Source: Sipunculus nudus (taxonomy: Eukaryota > Annelida > Sipuncula > Golfingiida > Sipunculidae). From it: DNA of 64,000 bases. The first letter of the stretch is position 1, and the number at the start of each line of letters is the position of its first letter. Both the position numbers and the translations under genes were made by a program. Positions 46,310-58,300 of this stretch are shown here, in pieces. The stretch is taken from contig CM049306.1 of NCBI GenBank assembly GCA_026874595.1, positions 102,253,142 to 102,317,141 on the forward strand. Direction: 5' to 3'. The notes under the pieces were generated by a model that worked only from the letters and a program-made list of their open reading frames with translations, was not told where the DNA came from and made no database searches.

Positions 46310-46372
46310 ATTCGTGCGCACGGATTAGTAATTCGTGCGCACGGATTAGTAATTCGTGCGCACGAATTAATA
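46310..46372. repeat. Three 21-bp palindromic repeats
   Basis: Three head-to-tail 21-mers of form ATTCGTGCGCACGRATTARTA. The last contains a perfect 20-bp palindrome (46350-46369) centred on TGCGCA. Confidence 0.9.
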
Positions 46373-47009
46373 AATATTTTTCACCATGTCGTCTCCCGGG
46401 CTCCGTATGTTCTAATTTGCAAACATCAAAAACAATTTTTTATTGCATTGCATATATAGTTTTAATAACCAATATAAACATGCATTTAAAGGTATTTATA
46501 CATTTTGTCTATTTGATATACCTTGCAAGCATCTTAGCCATCATTAATATTTCCATTATAGCACCGTCCAAATTAGGCCCAGGTAAATAAATTCCTGTTT
46601 CCTATCCCCCATCCGCGTCTCCATTCCATATTTTTAGGTAAAACTAATCAGACATTTTCTGACATCGCTCGGGACTGTAGCAAGTTACCTGAATGCAACT
46701 CGGTCGTCTTTGCATAAAATTTGCGGTGAGCGAAGTTGAAGATCAGGCCACAACACTTGAGGACCTATCAGACTTTGAATAAAATGTCAGAAGTTTGAAT
46801 ACGTGGCGAAATATCTATTTAAGACACGTGTGTCTCTGTGTGTAATTACAAAACTAAGGTGTTTTGTGTGTAAATTGACAGCATATAGCGACCCCGTCGC
46901 ATTGAAGTCGTGTAATGAAACTGCCTGTAAAAAAAAATAAAAAAAAAGATAGATGATTCTAGGTCCAGTCGTTACGATTTGTGTCCTGTTAACAGATGAC
47001 CGCATCTTT

Positions 47010-47440
47010 TAAGGTCTCAAAAACAGAGAAAAAAAATCGTAAAAAATCGAAATACAGGTGGCGCCACCAGTCTCCAAAAATTGATGAAACACTCCATGAT
47101 CAATATCCGTGCAAAGAATCATGGTGATCAATGCATTTAGTTGTTCAGATACTTGAGCTTTTGTGTCAAATTTTCCATTAATATTCGGGGGGGGGGGGGG
47201 GGGGGTACTTAGGAGCCCCATTGCTCGAAGAATATGGGTAACATAGACCTAATTTCAGGGTTCCAAGGATAATTTTATGGACCTCCCAGGATGTCAAGTT
47301 ATAAGATTCCAGGTCCAGCGGTTACGATTTGTGCCTGGTTAACGGACGGACAGACAGACAGACCAACGGACAAACAGACGGACGCCGGACAAAGGGTGAT
47401 CGCTATAGCTCAGATGACTTTCAGTCAGCTGAGCTAAAAA
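47010..47440 (+). repeat. Hairpin-tipped repeat module, plus orientation
   Basis: Same module as 5357-6190 in reverse. It contains GGTGGCGCCACC at 47057-47068, a poly-G run (about 47187-47206), ACCTAATTTCAGG, a GACGGACAGACAGACAGAC tract and the tip AGCTCAGATGACTTTCAGTC...GCTGAGCTAAAAA. Confidence 0.7.
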
Positions 47441-47539
47441 CTTTTACTACCTACCGACCCAAGATTTTTCTCCTATGTTACCGGAAGCAAGGGTTTTTTT
47501 CCTTATTAGAAACTACCTTGTTCAGTAAAACACAAAATA

Positions 47540-49501
47540 TAAATTAGCAATTTTCTTTATTGACAATAAATACAAAATTATCATTTACACTTTCAAAATG
47601 TTAAATTCTTGACCGGTACTATTGGTCAGTTCATTTGGATTGTTAGCAAGACATGGACATTCCTGGTAAGACCAACAAACTCTATATCAAATTATGTTCA
47701 ATTCCTACTCGGTGGAAAATACTTTCTTGAATCTGTGACAATATTTATGCATCCTGCTATGGATGCCTATGTTTAAACCTAACCCAATTTAAGACAACAT
47801 CAAAAGTACCCAACATATTTGGCTGAAGCAAATATTTAAGAATAGGTCAGCTATATCAGAATCAATATCAGCAGTATTTGGACAGATTGGACATTAAAAT
47901 GGTCATGGTGTTTAACTGTTTGATAATTAAATCATAATCTAAACACATATAAATATTATTATTAATCATTAAATACATCTCAGATAAAGTCAATAAATTA
48001 TTAAAACCACTTTAACACAGGAGCTTTCTCAATATATTTAAGATCACATGGTTTATGAAATGTAACTTGTACATTATACATGTATAAAGTCATTAAAATT
48101 ACATTGATTCCATCATTACGAGTGCAAGCAATATTTCTGACATAAAATGCAAAAATAATTAAAATAATAGGAAAATCTTATTACACTGTGCCAGAGACAA
48201 GATATGAGATAGATAGAAATAAAATTTCAATTAAAAATCTTTTCAATGTCCTAAAATACCACACAGATTGATATAGATACATGAACAGAGAGAGCTCTGC
48301 TGATTCTGAATATTTTGGTATAATGCTAACCTACAGGTACCTTGTTTTACTGTTGGGGATGTATCATATAATAACAAACTTGCATGTGAATACAGATCAT
48401 AAGCTGCAGAAAGATTATTTGAAGAGACAAAAGTTGAGATTCATTCCATTCAAAGCTGTTTCCCTGACTCACACTGCTGTAATATGTACAGGCCCCTAAA
48501 TTAAAAAGACTAGCACAACTTTAAGCTTGTCTGGTCATTCCCTGCTTACCATAGTATATAAACAACATATTTTTATTTGCTTGTATATAACAAGTGCATA
48601 TTACTTAATTATAACTGGGAGTGGGGTACATAAATATACAATTTGTACATGTATAGTACATTTAGTAATGCTGTAAGAGTTGCTATAATTTGGTTCAATT
48701 CTAAATAAGGTCTTCAGGATTCCATAATTTAATCCATATTTAAAGAAAGCAGATTTATTTCCATATTTAACAGTTCACAGTCAAAATGCCATAGCATCTT
48801 CACAAATAAATTTATTCAAAAGTAAAAATCTTTATTCTGATCAGTACCAATAATTGTTATACCCTTTCCATTAAGTGTGTGTGTGTGTGTCAGCATAATG
48901 TGATCAATGACAATCATGTCTGACATGTATGCAACCAATATGTAAAATCATTATCTATAAACATATTAGGCAATCAAATGTTCAAACAGCTTAATTATGC
49001 TTCATTTTTTACAGAAGTTCATGTGGTTAACAGTTAGATATTACTGGACAATGCATTCTTTCTCTGGTAGTCCATTTTGACATACAAATCATCACATTAA
49101 AATACGTCCACACGTAAGCAGTACAATTCTGAACCCTTGAATGTTTGCCCTAAGATTAACAAGTGCTAGGTGAGCCACCACAATGCTTATTCACACAAAG
49201 TACAACCAACAGTGATTTAATTTACTGATATAAAGACTTCTAAACATCCTACTCATACAGTATCACAACAATTGGGACAAAGGATGCTCATATACAAAAT
49301 AATGTAAATATACATAGATGTACATAAAACGACCACAAGGACATACACTTAAGCAATATCTGCACCGGAAATGGCTGGCAAGAAAATAAATTAAATGCAA
49401 AAAGTCTTAATCCCAACACATTTGTATATTATTAAGGATGCTCCTAATTTAATGCCCTTAAGTAGGGTTCATAGGATCCTTGAGGTATCATTAACAAACA
49501 A

Positions 49502-49564
<63 letters not shown>

Positions 49565-52221
49565 ATATATATATATATATAAATGGGACAGAGTCTGGTT
49601 GACAGACTAACTAAAGTTTGGGGTCACGAATAATATTTAATACCATTGTAAAATGACCACATTACTGAAAAATCTTCACACTTTAATTCTGTAACAAGTC
49701 TACGGTTTTATAATGTGATAATCATGTTAATATACCTAATACAATAATCATTTACATTAACCAGACCTCACTGACCTTAATGTCTTGCAAGGACAGATCT
49801 TTTTAACACATTTCCACCTAACATCTCATAAAACAGTTTGATCTCCTGGAAGCTTTAATTTAATCAGGCTAATGTAATATCCCAAGCCAAACATTTACAG
49901 ATGATTGGCATCAGGCATTAAACGCCTCTCTAACTAGTAATATAATCAACATGCCATTCAAAGGGTCCATTTATTAAACTTCTCTGATCTACAATAACCA
50001 TGAAGTTAGATAAAACGCTAAAACTGTATATTAATAAAACAGCTGCAGCTACTTGAATGCAAAATAAATGCTCACATAAATTTACCTGCCAGGCTCAACT
50101 TTTGAGAGAGCTAGCACATTTAATACTACATCCATTTATCAAATTCCATGTCTCTTCATGAATGTCATGAATCTTTTCTACATTTCTATTTTATGACCTG
50201 TAAGGTACATATCTAATCTAATATTTAATATTTCTTTACTGATGTTAAGGCCATACAAATCCTGCAAAAGATATACAAGATGGAAGACCTTTGAGAAAAA
50301 TGCTGGTGTTAGTCTTAGCAAAATCATGCTAAAGGTACAGTCATCCACACTATATACCCCACTAAATCATGAGGTTGACGCTGATATTGGTAGACTTATG
50401 AAAGGCTGACACACACCTGAGCAGTGTTGATTTGTTGTGTTTTCCTCTTTACCTTAACCTTCATTATCACACTGGTACCAGTTTATCAGGATACATCCAA
50501 TGTTTGATGAGTAATATCTTTTATAGATCAGACAATATTATCACTTACTTTTTTTGTAATGATGCATTCATTGGAACAGATCTTCTAGACATACCATAAT
50601 TATATCACATAGTCAAACTAGATTGATATTTACTTTGTTCAAGGTAATTAAAATGTTTGTTTTGTTAGGTTTCAGACTCAGAAAACTTGCAGTTAGTGTA
50701 TTTACTAAATATGTGTAAATGAAAATTACAAGAAATACTACCACAACATTTACAAGTAAGATTTAATACATAAGGTCAGTTACAATGTAATATGAAATTC
50801 TATTAATTGATAAATTGTCAAGATGAGAGACTTCCACAGAACTGATGTTTTCTATTGGTCTCTTTGTCAAAACACTAATAATGGCATAAAACAGACCCTA
50901 CACAAGGATATGGTTCTCTTTTGATAAACTCCTAGACATGTAATATCCTTATAATGCCATTCATCATTACGACTTCTGGGTCGTCTCTCGAGTATGTTGG
51001 CATACAGAGTTGGTGGACTATTCATATTCCAGTATCACAGTGTATGGTCATTTTAAAGTTAACTGGTTACTGAGTAACTTATAAACCCCATAAACTAGAC
51101 ATATCTTATATAGAGCATTAGAAACACAAAGGATGACACATCAGATACACAGAAACACATAATGTAATATCTCATGACATTTCTTCATTATAACTACCTT
51201 ATCTGTGGGGGAAAAAGAATAAGGACTGATACCATAATACAAATATGTAATATTCTGTAAAAGTGTAAATCAAAATATGTCAAAGAGCCGGAAACAAAAT
51301 GTTTAAAATATAAAATAAAAAATATATTCTGCCTATGACCAACAATTCTTGTATTCCAATTATGAGAGAGCCACTGAATCATGAAAAAATAAATAAAATC
51401 ATGAAAATGAAATAGACCCAAGAACGGTCAGGATGACATAAAGCAAATACTTACAGAGGTCACCACAGGACACAATCACCTACAGGCTAAAATATATTCA
51501 TGTACAGTTTAATTATGCACATGGTATTATCACTGTACAGGCTTTTTTTTCATAATTTGATAGTATATGAAAAGGCTCAACATTTAGTGTAAACAGTCCC
51601 CAGGCATATCAAGGTAGAATAACCTTGTCAAAGATATTAACACATGAAAATGACCCATCTGTAATTCTGCCATTACCCTGGCATATTATAATAGTATGAA
51701 ACTGAACACATTATAAAAAACAACACAAAGAACAAATTCCCTTGAAAGCACAGCTGTATATGCTGTTATTGCATATTATATATGCTTTATTTGGTAAATA
51801 TTATTATATCTAATATACTGTATATATATGAACATTACTTGGCCATGCTCTGTTGATTTTTTGTTCACTGAAACAATAGAATGAATCACTGTATTATTTA
51901 CTAAATAATCTCTGGTAAGTAGTAACTTGTCCTATAATAAGATACCGTGCTCTCTTCACTATCTACTTGAATCATCTTTTTTTTTTCCTTCTCTCTATTT
52001 GGAGGCTAAAAACATACATTATGGATGTGTAGCACAACCTAGTATTTGCAGATAAAAAAAGCAAATAACTGTCAGTTTTACAGGAAACCAGACTGATAGA
52101 TGGTGGACAGAGGTTGAATGATGAAGCAGGATTAGCTCAGCTAATGCACTGAAAGATGAACCTGGACAAATATGACCACAGTCTCGGTAAAAATGAGTTC
52201 CTGTGAAGCTATTGGTTAATC
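47540..52221 (-). other. Probable long 3'UTR of the GRAMD4-like gene
   Basis: About 4.7 kb of AT-rich, mostly unique sequence after the stop codon, free of the dispersed families that fill the neighbouring DNA. Minus-strand AATAAA at 47561-47556 lies just before a repeat. It contains a (GT)n at about 48878-48890 and CATA/TA microsatellites at 49500-49582. The absence of repeats suggests constraint, but the extent is inferred; earlier signals could be used. Confidence 0.4.
49500..49582. repeat. Compound (CATA)n(TA)n microsatellite
   Basis: Seven or so CATA units run into TATATA tracts. Confidence 0.95.
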
Positions 52222-52323
52222 TCACTGCTGTTCTTGTCCCATTGTCAACTTCCTCTGCATTCTCTGTGTTCTGACATCTTCATAACACTCATCTCTGTTC
52301 AACAGAGCTCCAAATATGTAAGG
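52222..52323 (-). CDS. GRAMD4: GRAMD4-like last coding exon
   Basis: Acceptor TTTTGCAG (ending at 52324). It has 33 codons from PYIFGALLNRDECYEDV to GQEQQ, then TGA at 52224-52222. The RDE-x-Y signature closes the GRAM domain. Confidence 0.8.
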   Translation of the reverse strand, partial: PYIFGALLNRDECYEDVRTQRMQRKLTMGQEQQ

Positions 52324-55300
52324 CTGCAAAATACAAAGACACAAAAAATTATGATTTGAATACAAAAATATCTCTAAAGCACATGGGAAGGGCACTTACA
52401 AATCAATTCTAATGCCATTTTGTTGGTAAATAAAAGTTTTCAGGTCATTTTGAATTCTGAATTACTTGTAATCCGGTATGCAGGAAATATTTCTTTATAT
52501 ACACCAGATGTTTGTCAAGTCAGTTATCACACCTACCCAGCATAATTCCTTTTTTTTATTGAAGTTGCCTTCATTTAAGATGGACAGGGGTTTAAAATAA
52601 ATGATATTTGTTGACAAGCTAATGTTACTTTTGAATGCAGCTTGTTATAGATAGAAATATCAGATAAAGTCTCACATGTTGACACCAGAAATTTACTAGA
52701 CAAAGATTTATTTATATATTTATTGACAAATGATGATACATGTATTGTCACTTTAACTGCAAGATTTATTATCATTTTAACTTCTAGATTTACTTATGCA
52801 ATAACTGGAGTGTATATGATGTAAATAAGTCTCCCCATAACTTTACTTACTACTGACTGGACCATACTGCTTATTATTTCACAATAGCTTCATTGTGTCA
52901 TGCTTTATGAACCCTACAAGCTGAATGCATTAATCTATAAAAACATACTGTGTTGCGTTCAGAGGCAGACTGGGATAGGAAACAGGCCCTGGAAATATGA
53001 GTGAAAGCAGCCTTAATTTAATACCATCTGTCTACTGGCATCAATATTTAGTTTATAACATCAGCCCACAGGTATCAAGATATGATTTTTTGTCATCAGA
53101 CCACCAGGAGGCTTCTGGGTGTCTGGTGGTTCAATCTGCCCCTAGTTGGGTTTCTTCTCCACAATATTGACTTGCTTCTGATAGCATCTGATCAGAAGAT
53201 TTCAGTACCTGTATCATTGGTGTTCTCTTCAAGGACAATTTTGTTTTCTTTTGTGCATTTTTAGCTCAGCTGACTATAAGTCATCTGAGCTATTGTTGTG
53301 GTCCATTGTCCTTGTCAGTCCGTCTGTCCATCTGTTTTGCCGTCCGTCTGTCCACCCGTCCGTCCGTAGATGTGGCACGTTTTGAAACTGTAAGACCTAG
53401 GAATCCAAAATTCTGCATTGTGTTAGATGTCCCCAAGATCTCCTACCAAGCCGAAAACGGGGTCTTTGCGACTTTGTTCCTTTGAGAAATTAAAGAAAAA
53501 CCTCAATTTTTTATTAAAAACCTATTTACACACTTCAGGGCTGCCTAATATCAAAACCACTCATCTGTTTTTCCTCATATTTACCATAAATATTCCTCTA
53601 TATAGTTCCTATGTACATGCCTGAAATTATGTCTGTATTATATAATTTAAGAAAGTTATGGGCCAGAACATGATGCATTTTGTAAAAAATCAGGAAAGAT
53701 ATTTGATCACTTAACACAAAACTTGTTACAGCTATGGACTTTTTTTCAAGTAATATAACTTTAATTAATCAAAATTAAATTGTATACCCAAAATTAGATC
53801 AAAATCTTTTAAATTTTTTAAAATATTAACAAAAATAAAAAATTGGTGCCTTAAATTTTGCCTAACTATGACCATGGCACGTTTTTTTCCTGTAAGTACT
53901 GTGGATTTAATTTTCTCAGCATGTTTTTGTTAGCATTTTGTCTGTTATGGGCCCAAACATAATGCACTTTGTAAACAAGGCCTACAGGCCTAATGCAAAC
54001 CTGTGCAGAGATTGGGAGTATGAATGGAGGTTTATTTTTTAAATTTAATATTGATCCTCTTAAGTCCTGCATATCTACCTTAGTCATTATGATTTCAGCA
54101 AAATGGATGTTTTGGACCTGCAAGTTTCAGACTAGGACATTTTAAAACTAGAATATGGGTAGTCAACACGCGACTATGTGTATCCGCAGAAATCAGAGTG
54201 GGATGGGTGAAGTGAGGCATGGATTAAGTGGCAAGGGGAAAAGAGTGAGGTGTGTTGCATATTAGCATGGATGTCTGCATCGTAAACGTGAATGTAGGTG
54301 GTGCCACCTGTCATAAAATCGAGAATATTGTCCAGGATGTATAAACCTGCAAAGTTTCAGGTGGATAAGTCAAACCACTGCTGAGATATGAATGATTTTA
54401 TCCCAAGGCAGATAAACAGATGGATGCTGTGCATAAGTGGTTGCAGGTGGCGCCACCAGTTTTCCCTATGATGAAGAGCTATGTGAGATCTAAACACAAG
54501 CAGAATTTTGGCCCAATCGGTCAAATGGTTCCCGAGATATGAGTTTGGATGTCTGAAGAGTAAACCTGAATGTAGGTGGCGCCACCTGTCATAAAATCAA
54601 GAGAGCTGTCCAGGATGTATAAATCTGCAAAATATCAGGCTGATAAGTCAAACCACTTCTGAGATATGAGTGATTTTATCCAAAGGCAGATGGACAGATG
54701 GACACTGTGCATAAGTGGTTGCAGGTGGCGCCACCAGTTTTGCCTATGATGAAGAACTATGTGAGATCTATACAGATGCAAAATTTTGGACCAATCGGTC
54801 AAACAGTTCACGAGATATGAGCTTGGATGTCTGCGTAGTAAACCTGAATGTAGGTGGCGCCACCTGGCATAAAATCGAGAAAGCTGTCCAGGATGTATAA
54901 ACCTACAAAATTTCAGGTGGAAAAGTCAAACCACTGCTGAGATATGAGTGATTTTATCCCAAAGCAGATGAACAGATGGACGCTGTGCAAAAATGGTTGC
55001 AGGTGGCGCCACCATTTTTAGTGTATGTTATAAAGCTATCAAAGGGCTACATTTGTGCACAATTTTTAGCCTGATCGGTCAAACAGTTACCGAGATTTGT
55101 GGGTTTATGTGTGGAAACAGACGCACAAATGGCGCAATTGGTCAAACGGTTCCCAAGATATGAGCTTGGATGTCTGCAGAGTAAACGTAAATGTAGGTGG
55201 TGCCACCTGTCATAAAATTGAGAAAGCTGTCCAGGATGTATAAACCTGCAAAATTTCAGGTGGAAAAGTCAAACCACTGAGCTGAGAAATGAGTGATTTT

Positions 55301-58300
55301 ATCCCAAGGCAGATGAACAGATGGACGCTGTGCATAAATGGTTGCAGGTGGCGCCACCAGTTTGGCCTATGATGAAGAGCTATGTGAGATCTATACACAT
55401 GCAAAATTTTGGATCAATTGGTCAAACGGTTCCCAAGATATGAGCTTGGATGTCTGCAGAGTAAACGTGAATGTAGGTGGCACCACCTGGCATAAAATCG
55501 AGAAAGCTGTCCAGGATGTATAAACCTACAAAATTTCAGGTGGAAAAGTCAAACCACTGCTGAGATATGAGTGATTTTATCCCAAAGCAGATGAACAGAT
55601 GGATGCTGTGCAAAAATGGTTGCAGGTGGCGCCACCATTTTTAGTGTATGTTATAAAGCTATCAAAGGGCTACATTTGTGCACAATTTTTAGCCTGATCG
55701 GTCAAACAGTTCCCGAGATATGTGGGTTTATGTATGGAAACAGACGCACAAATGGACGCTGGGCAGAGAGGAAAGTTCAGAGGTCAACCAAAAATTGAGG
55801 GTGCAGCAGTTCACATGTGACCGATCATAATTCTTTGAATTTTAAAACATTCTGCCCAGTGGTTATGGAGGAGTTCTCCGGAAACCTATGCGGCGATGGC
55901 GGCAGCGTCAGCATCCGACTGAAAACATAGAATCCGCAAAACTCTGTTTTGGCGGATACAATGATTGTAGCTGGCACCACCAGTCTTATATACAACGAAG
56001 AGATATATAAATATGCCCAATGTCAGACTGATATGTCAAACCCCTCCTGTGAAATAAGCAGGGACACACACTGTGCAAAAATTATTGTAGGTGGCGCCAC
56101 CAGTCTTGTACACTATAAAGCTTCCCGATATGTATAAACATGCCCAATTTTAGGCTGATGTATCAATTTCCTCTGTAGAAATAAGCAGGTGCATACACAG
56201 CAAAAGTCAATGTAGGTGGCACCACCTGTCTTGTAAATAAGAATACCATCAAAGACGCATAGACAGATCAAAATATCAGTCCAATACATAAAAAATCCCC
56301 AGAGTTTGGGCTCTGGGCTGACAGGCTTAGGTGAGTAAGGCAGTTGCCCCCGAGTGACCTGTGACAAATTGCTGCCTCAAGCTACTGCACTGAGTGAACT
56401 CTTGACCTGCACCTGGCTAGACTGAGTGAACTTTTGACCTGTACCTGGCTGCACTGAGTGAACTCTTGACCTATTGCATAATCTGACACAGTTGGCAGTC
56501 TGCCAAAGCTATAAATAGATTCAGGCTGAACTTTGGTGCCATATATGATGCAGTGAGCAGTCTGCCAAAGCTATAAATAGAATGCAGCTACTGTACCTCT
56601 ACCTGGCTGCACTTCTTCCAATCCTTGCACTGTGCCAAAACTATTTATAGAGCTGACATCATCTTGGCTAATGGCCAACATCAAGGCACTGGCAATCTGC
56701 CAATGGTAAACCCAGTGCTGCCATCTGTACACAAAAGTGGTCCCTACTTGAAATTACTTTGAAATTTATTTCCCCAATACAAAATGCTTTTCAGCTGACT
56801 TTTTATAAAAAAGAAATCAGGAATATATGTACATTTATTACGGATGCATACTGAATGCAAAATTAAAATACAGATATATCTCATTGATGGGAAATTCTTG
56901 AATTAAGTTGAGTAGGGATAACAATAATTTATAATCCACGCACAGTTGTCTTTATATAGCCACAGAGAGCTGAATATCCATGATTGTAACATTGCCTGGT
57001 ATGATGAATAACTTAAATCACAAATCTAAATTTTCTAAAAAGGCCGATGCAGGTGGCACCACCAATACCTCAATTTCAGATATGACCTATGTGACCAACA
57101 TTGGCATAAAATTTGGTGATGACAGCTGCAGCCGTTTCTGAGATTTAAATTTTAATATGCTTTTTTTGCACAGTTAACAAAGTTCAACCTCCTGTAACTC
57201 GGCCAAAAATCTCCGAACTGGAACCATTCGAAAAAACTTGAGAAAGATTGTTCCAGGGATCATTTCTGTGAAATATTGGACATTTTGGTTGGACAGTTTT
57301 GGAGAAGAAGATTTTTAAAGCTTTTTTAGCTTTTTCCCTATAAAATCTAAGAAAATGCACTTAGAAAAAAAATTTTAAAAATCCGATATAGTTTTTTGGA
57401 TGACTGATTATTTGCAAAAAATTTGGTGATGCTAGCTCCTGCCGTTTTTGAGATAGCTATGGTTAACGTACAGACGACGCACGATGTACAACGCACGACA
57501 CAAGACGGACGCCGCCGCACCATCGCATATGCTCACAGGTTCGCTAAAAATCAAGAAATATATTACTCCCTTAACAAGGGGCTTGCTGAAGCTAGAGATT
57601 TTATGTCAGGGATGTAACATTATTTAATCAAGATTCAATTGAATACCCAAAATTAGTTCTGAATTTTTCAAATTTTATAAGTTATTAGTATAAATATAAA
57701 ATTAGTACCTTAAATTTTGCCCAACTTTGACCATTTCACTTTTGTTTCATGTGAGCTCTGTTTATATAATTTTCATATCATGCACACATAAGGATTTCAG
57801 CTTTTTAGTTTAGAAAGCTGAAAGAAATTGGCCAAAAATTGTAGCTTTTATTAATGTTTTTATGAGACCATGTCAGACCTTGGCTCTCTCCAGCCACTCT
57901 TGAGTCACCTGTATGTTGACCTTGTTGAACTTTAAGCAAATTATGCACGCTTGAGGCGAGGCATATACTGGGGCAGCAAGGCAGCTTATGGCCAGCCACA
58001 GTTGATCCAGGTGTCCAACCCAACTCATCTAGTAGTTTTAACCAACAACATAACAATAAACAATAAATTAATCAATTTTTATTGGTTTTTAATAACAAAT
58101 TAAAGAAAAATAGAAAAGGAATTTGTTAGTTTATAATTATAGGGAATAAACTTGTAGTTACTGATGATATAAGAATCTTGTATCGATGGATAGAATGTCA
58201 CGCATTCCAAATAACACCATGCAGTCACCTATGGCACTTTTCAGTTCAATTTTAATAATAAAAAAGTAAATCATATTATTCATTGCTAATCATTAGGGAT

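Larger units (their letters stand above)
42816..47539. other. Region upstream of TEX264, no further gene recognised
   Basis: Contains the TEX264 promoter by position (just above 42815), a (TA)n tract (about 43540-43602), a pyrimidine-rich stretch (about 43715-44010) and a less AT-rich, CpG-containing zone (about 44300-46100). It also holds a 21-bp palindromic triplet (46310-46372) and a hairpin-tipped repeat module (about 47010-47440). Short frames such as 45177-45431 and 45750-45956 have no recognised domain. The CpG-bearing zone could be an old element or a regulatory region. Confidence 0.45.

Noticed and set aside
54446-54457. GGTGGCGCCACC box as a CTCF site
   Set aside because: It resembles only part of the CTCF consensus and is perfectly palindromic, which CTCF sites are not. 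It is better kept as an unknown palindromic box.
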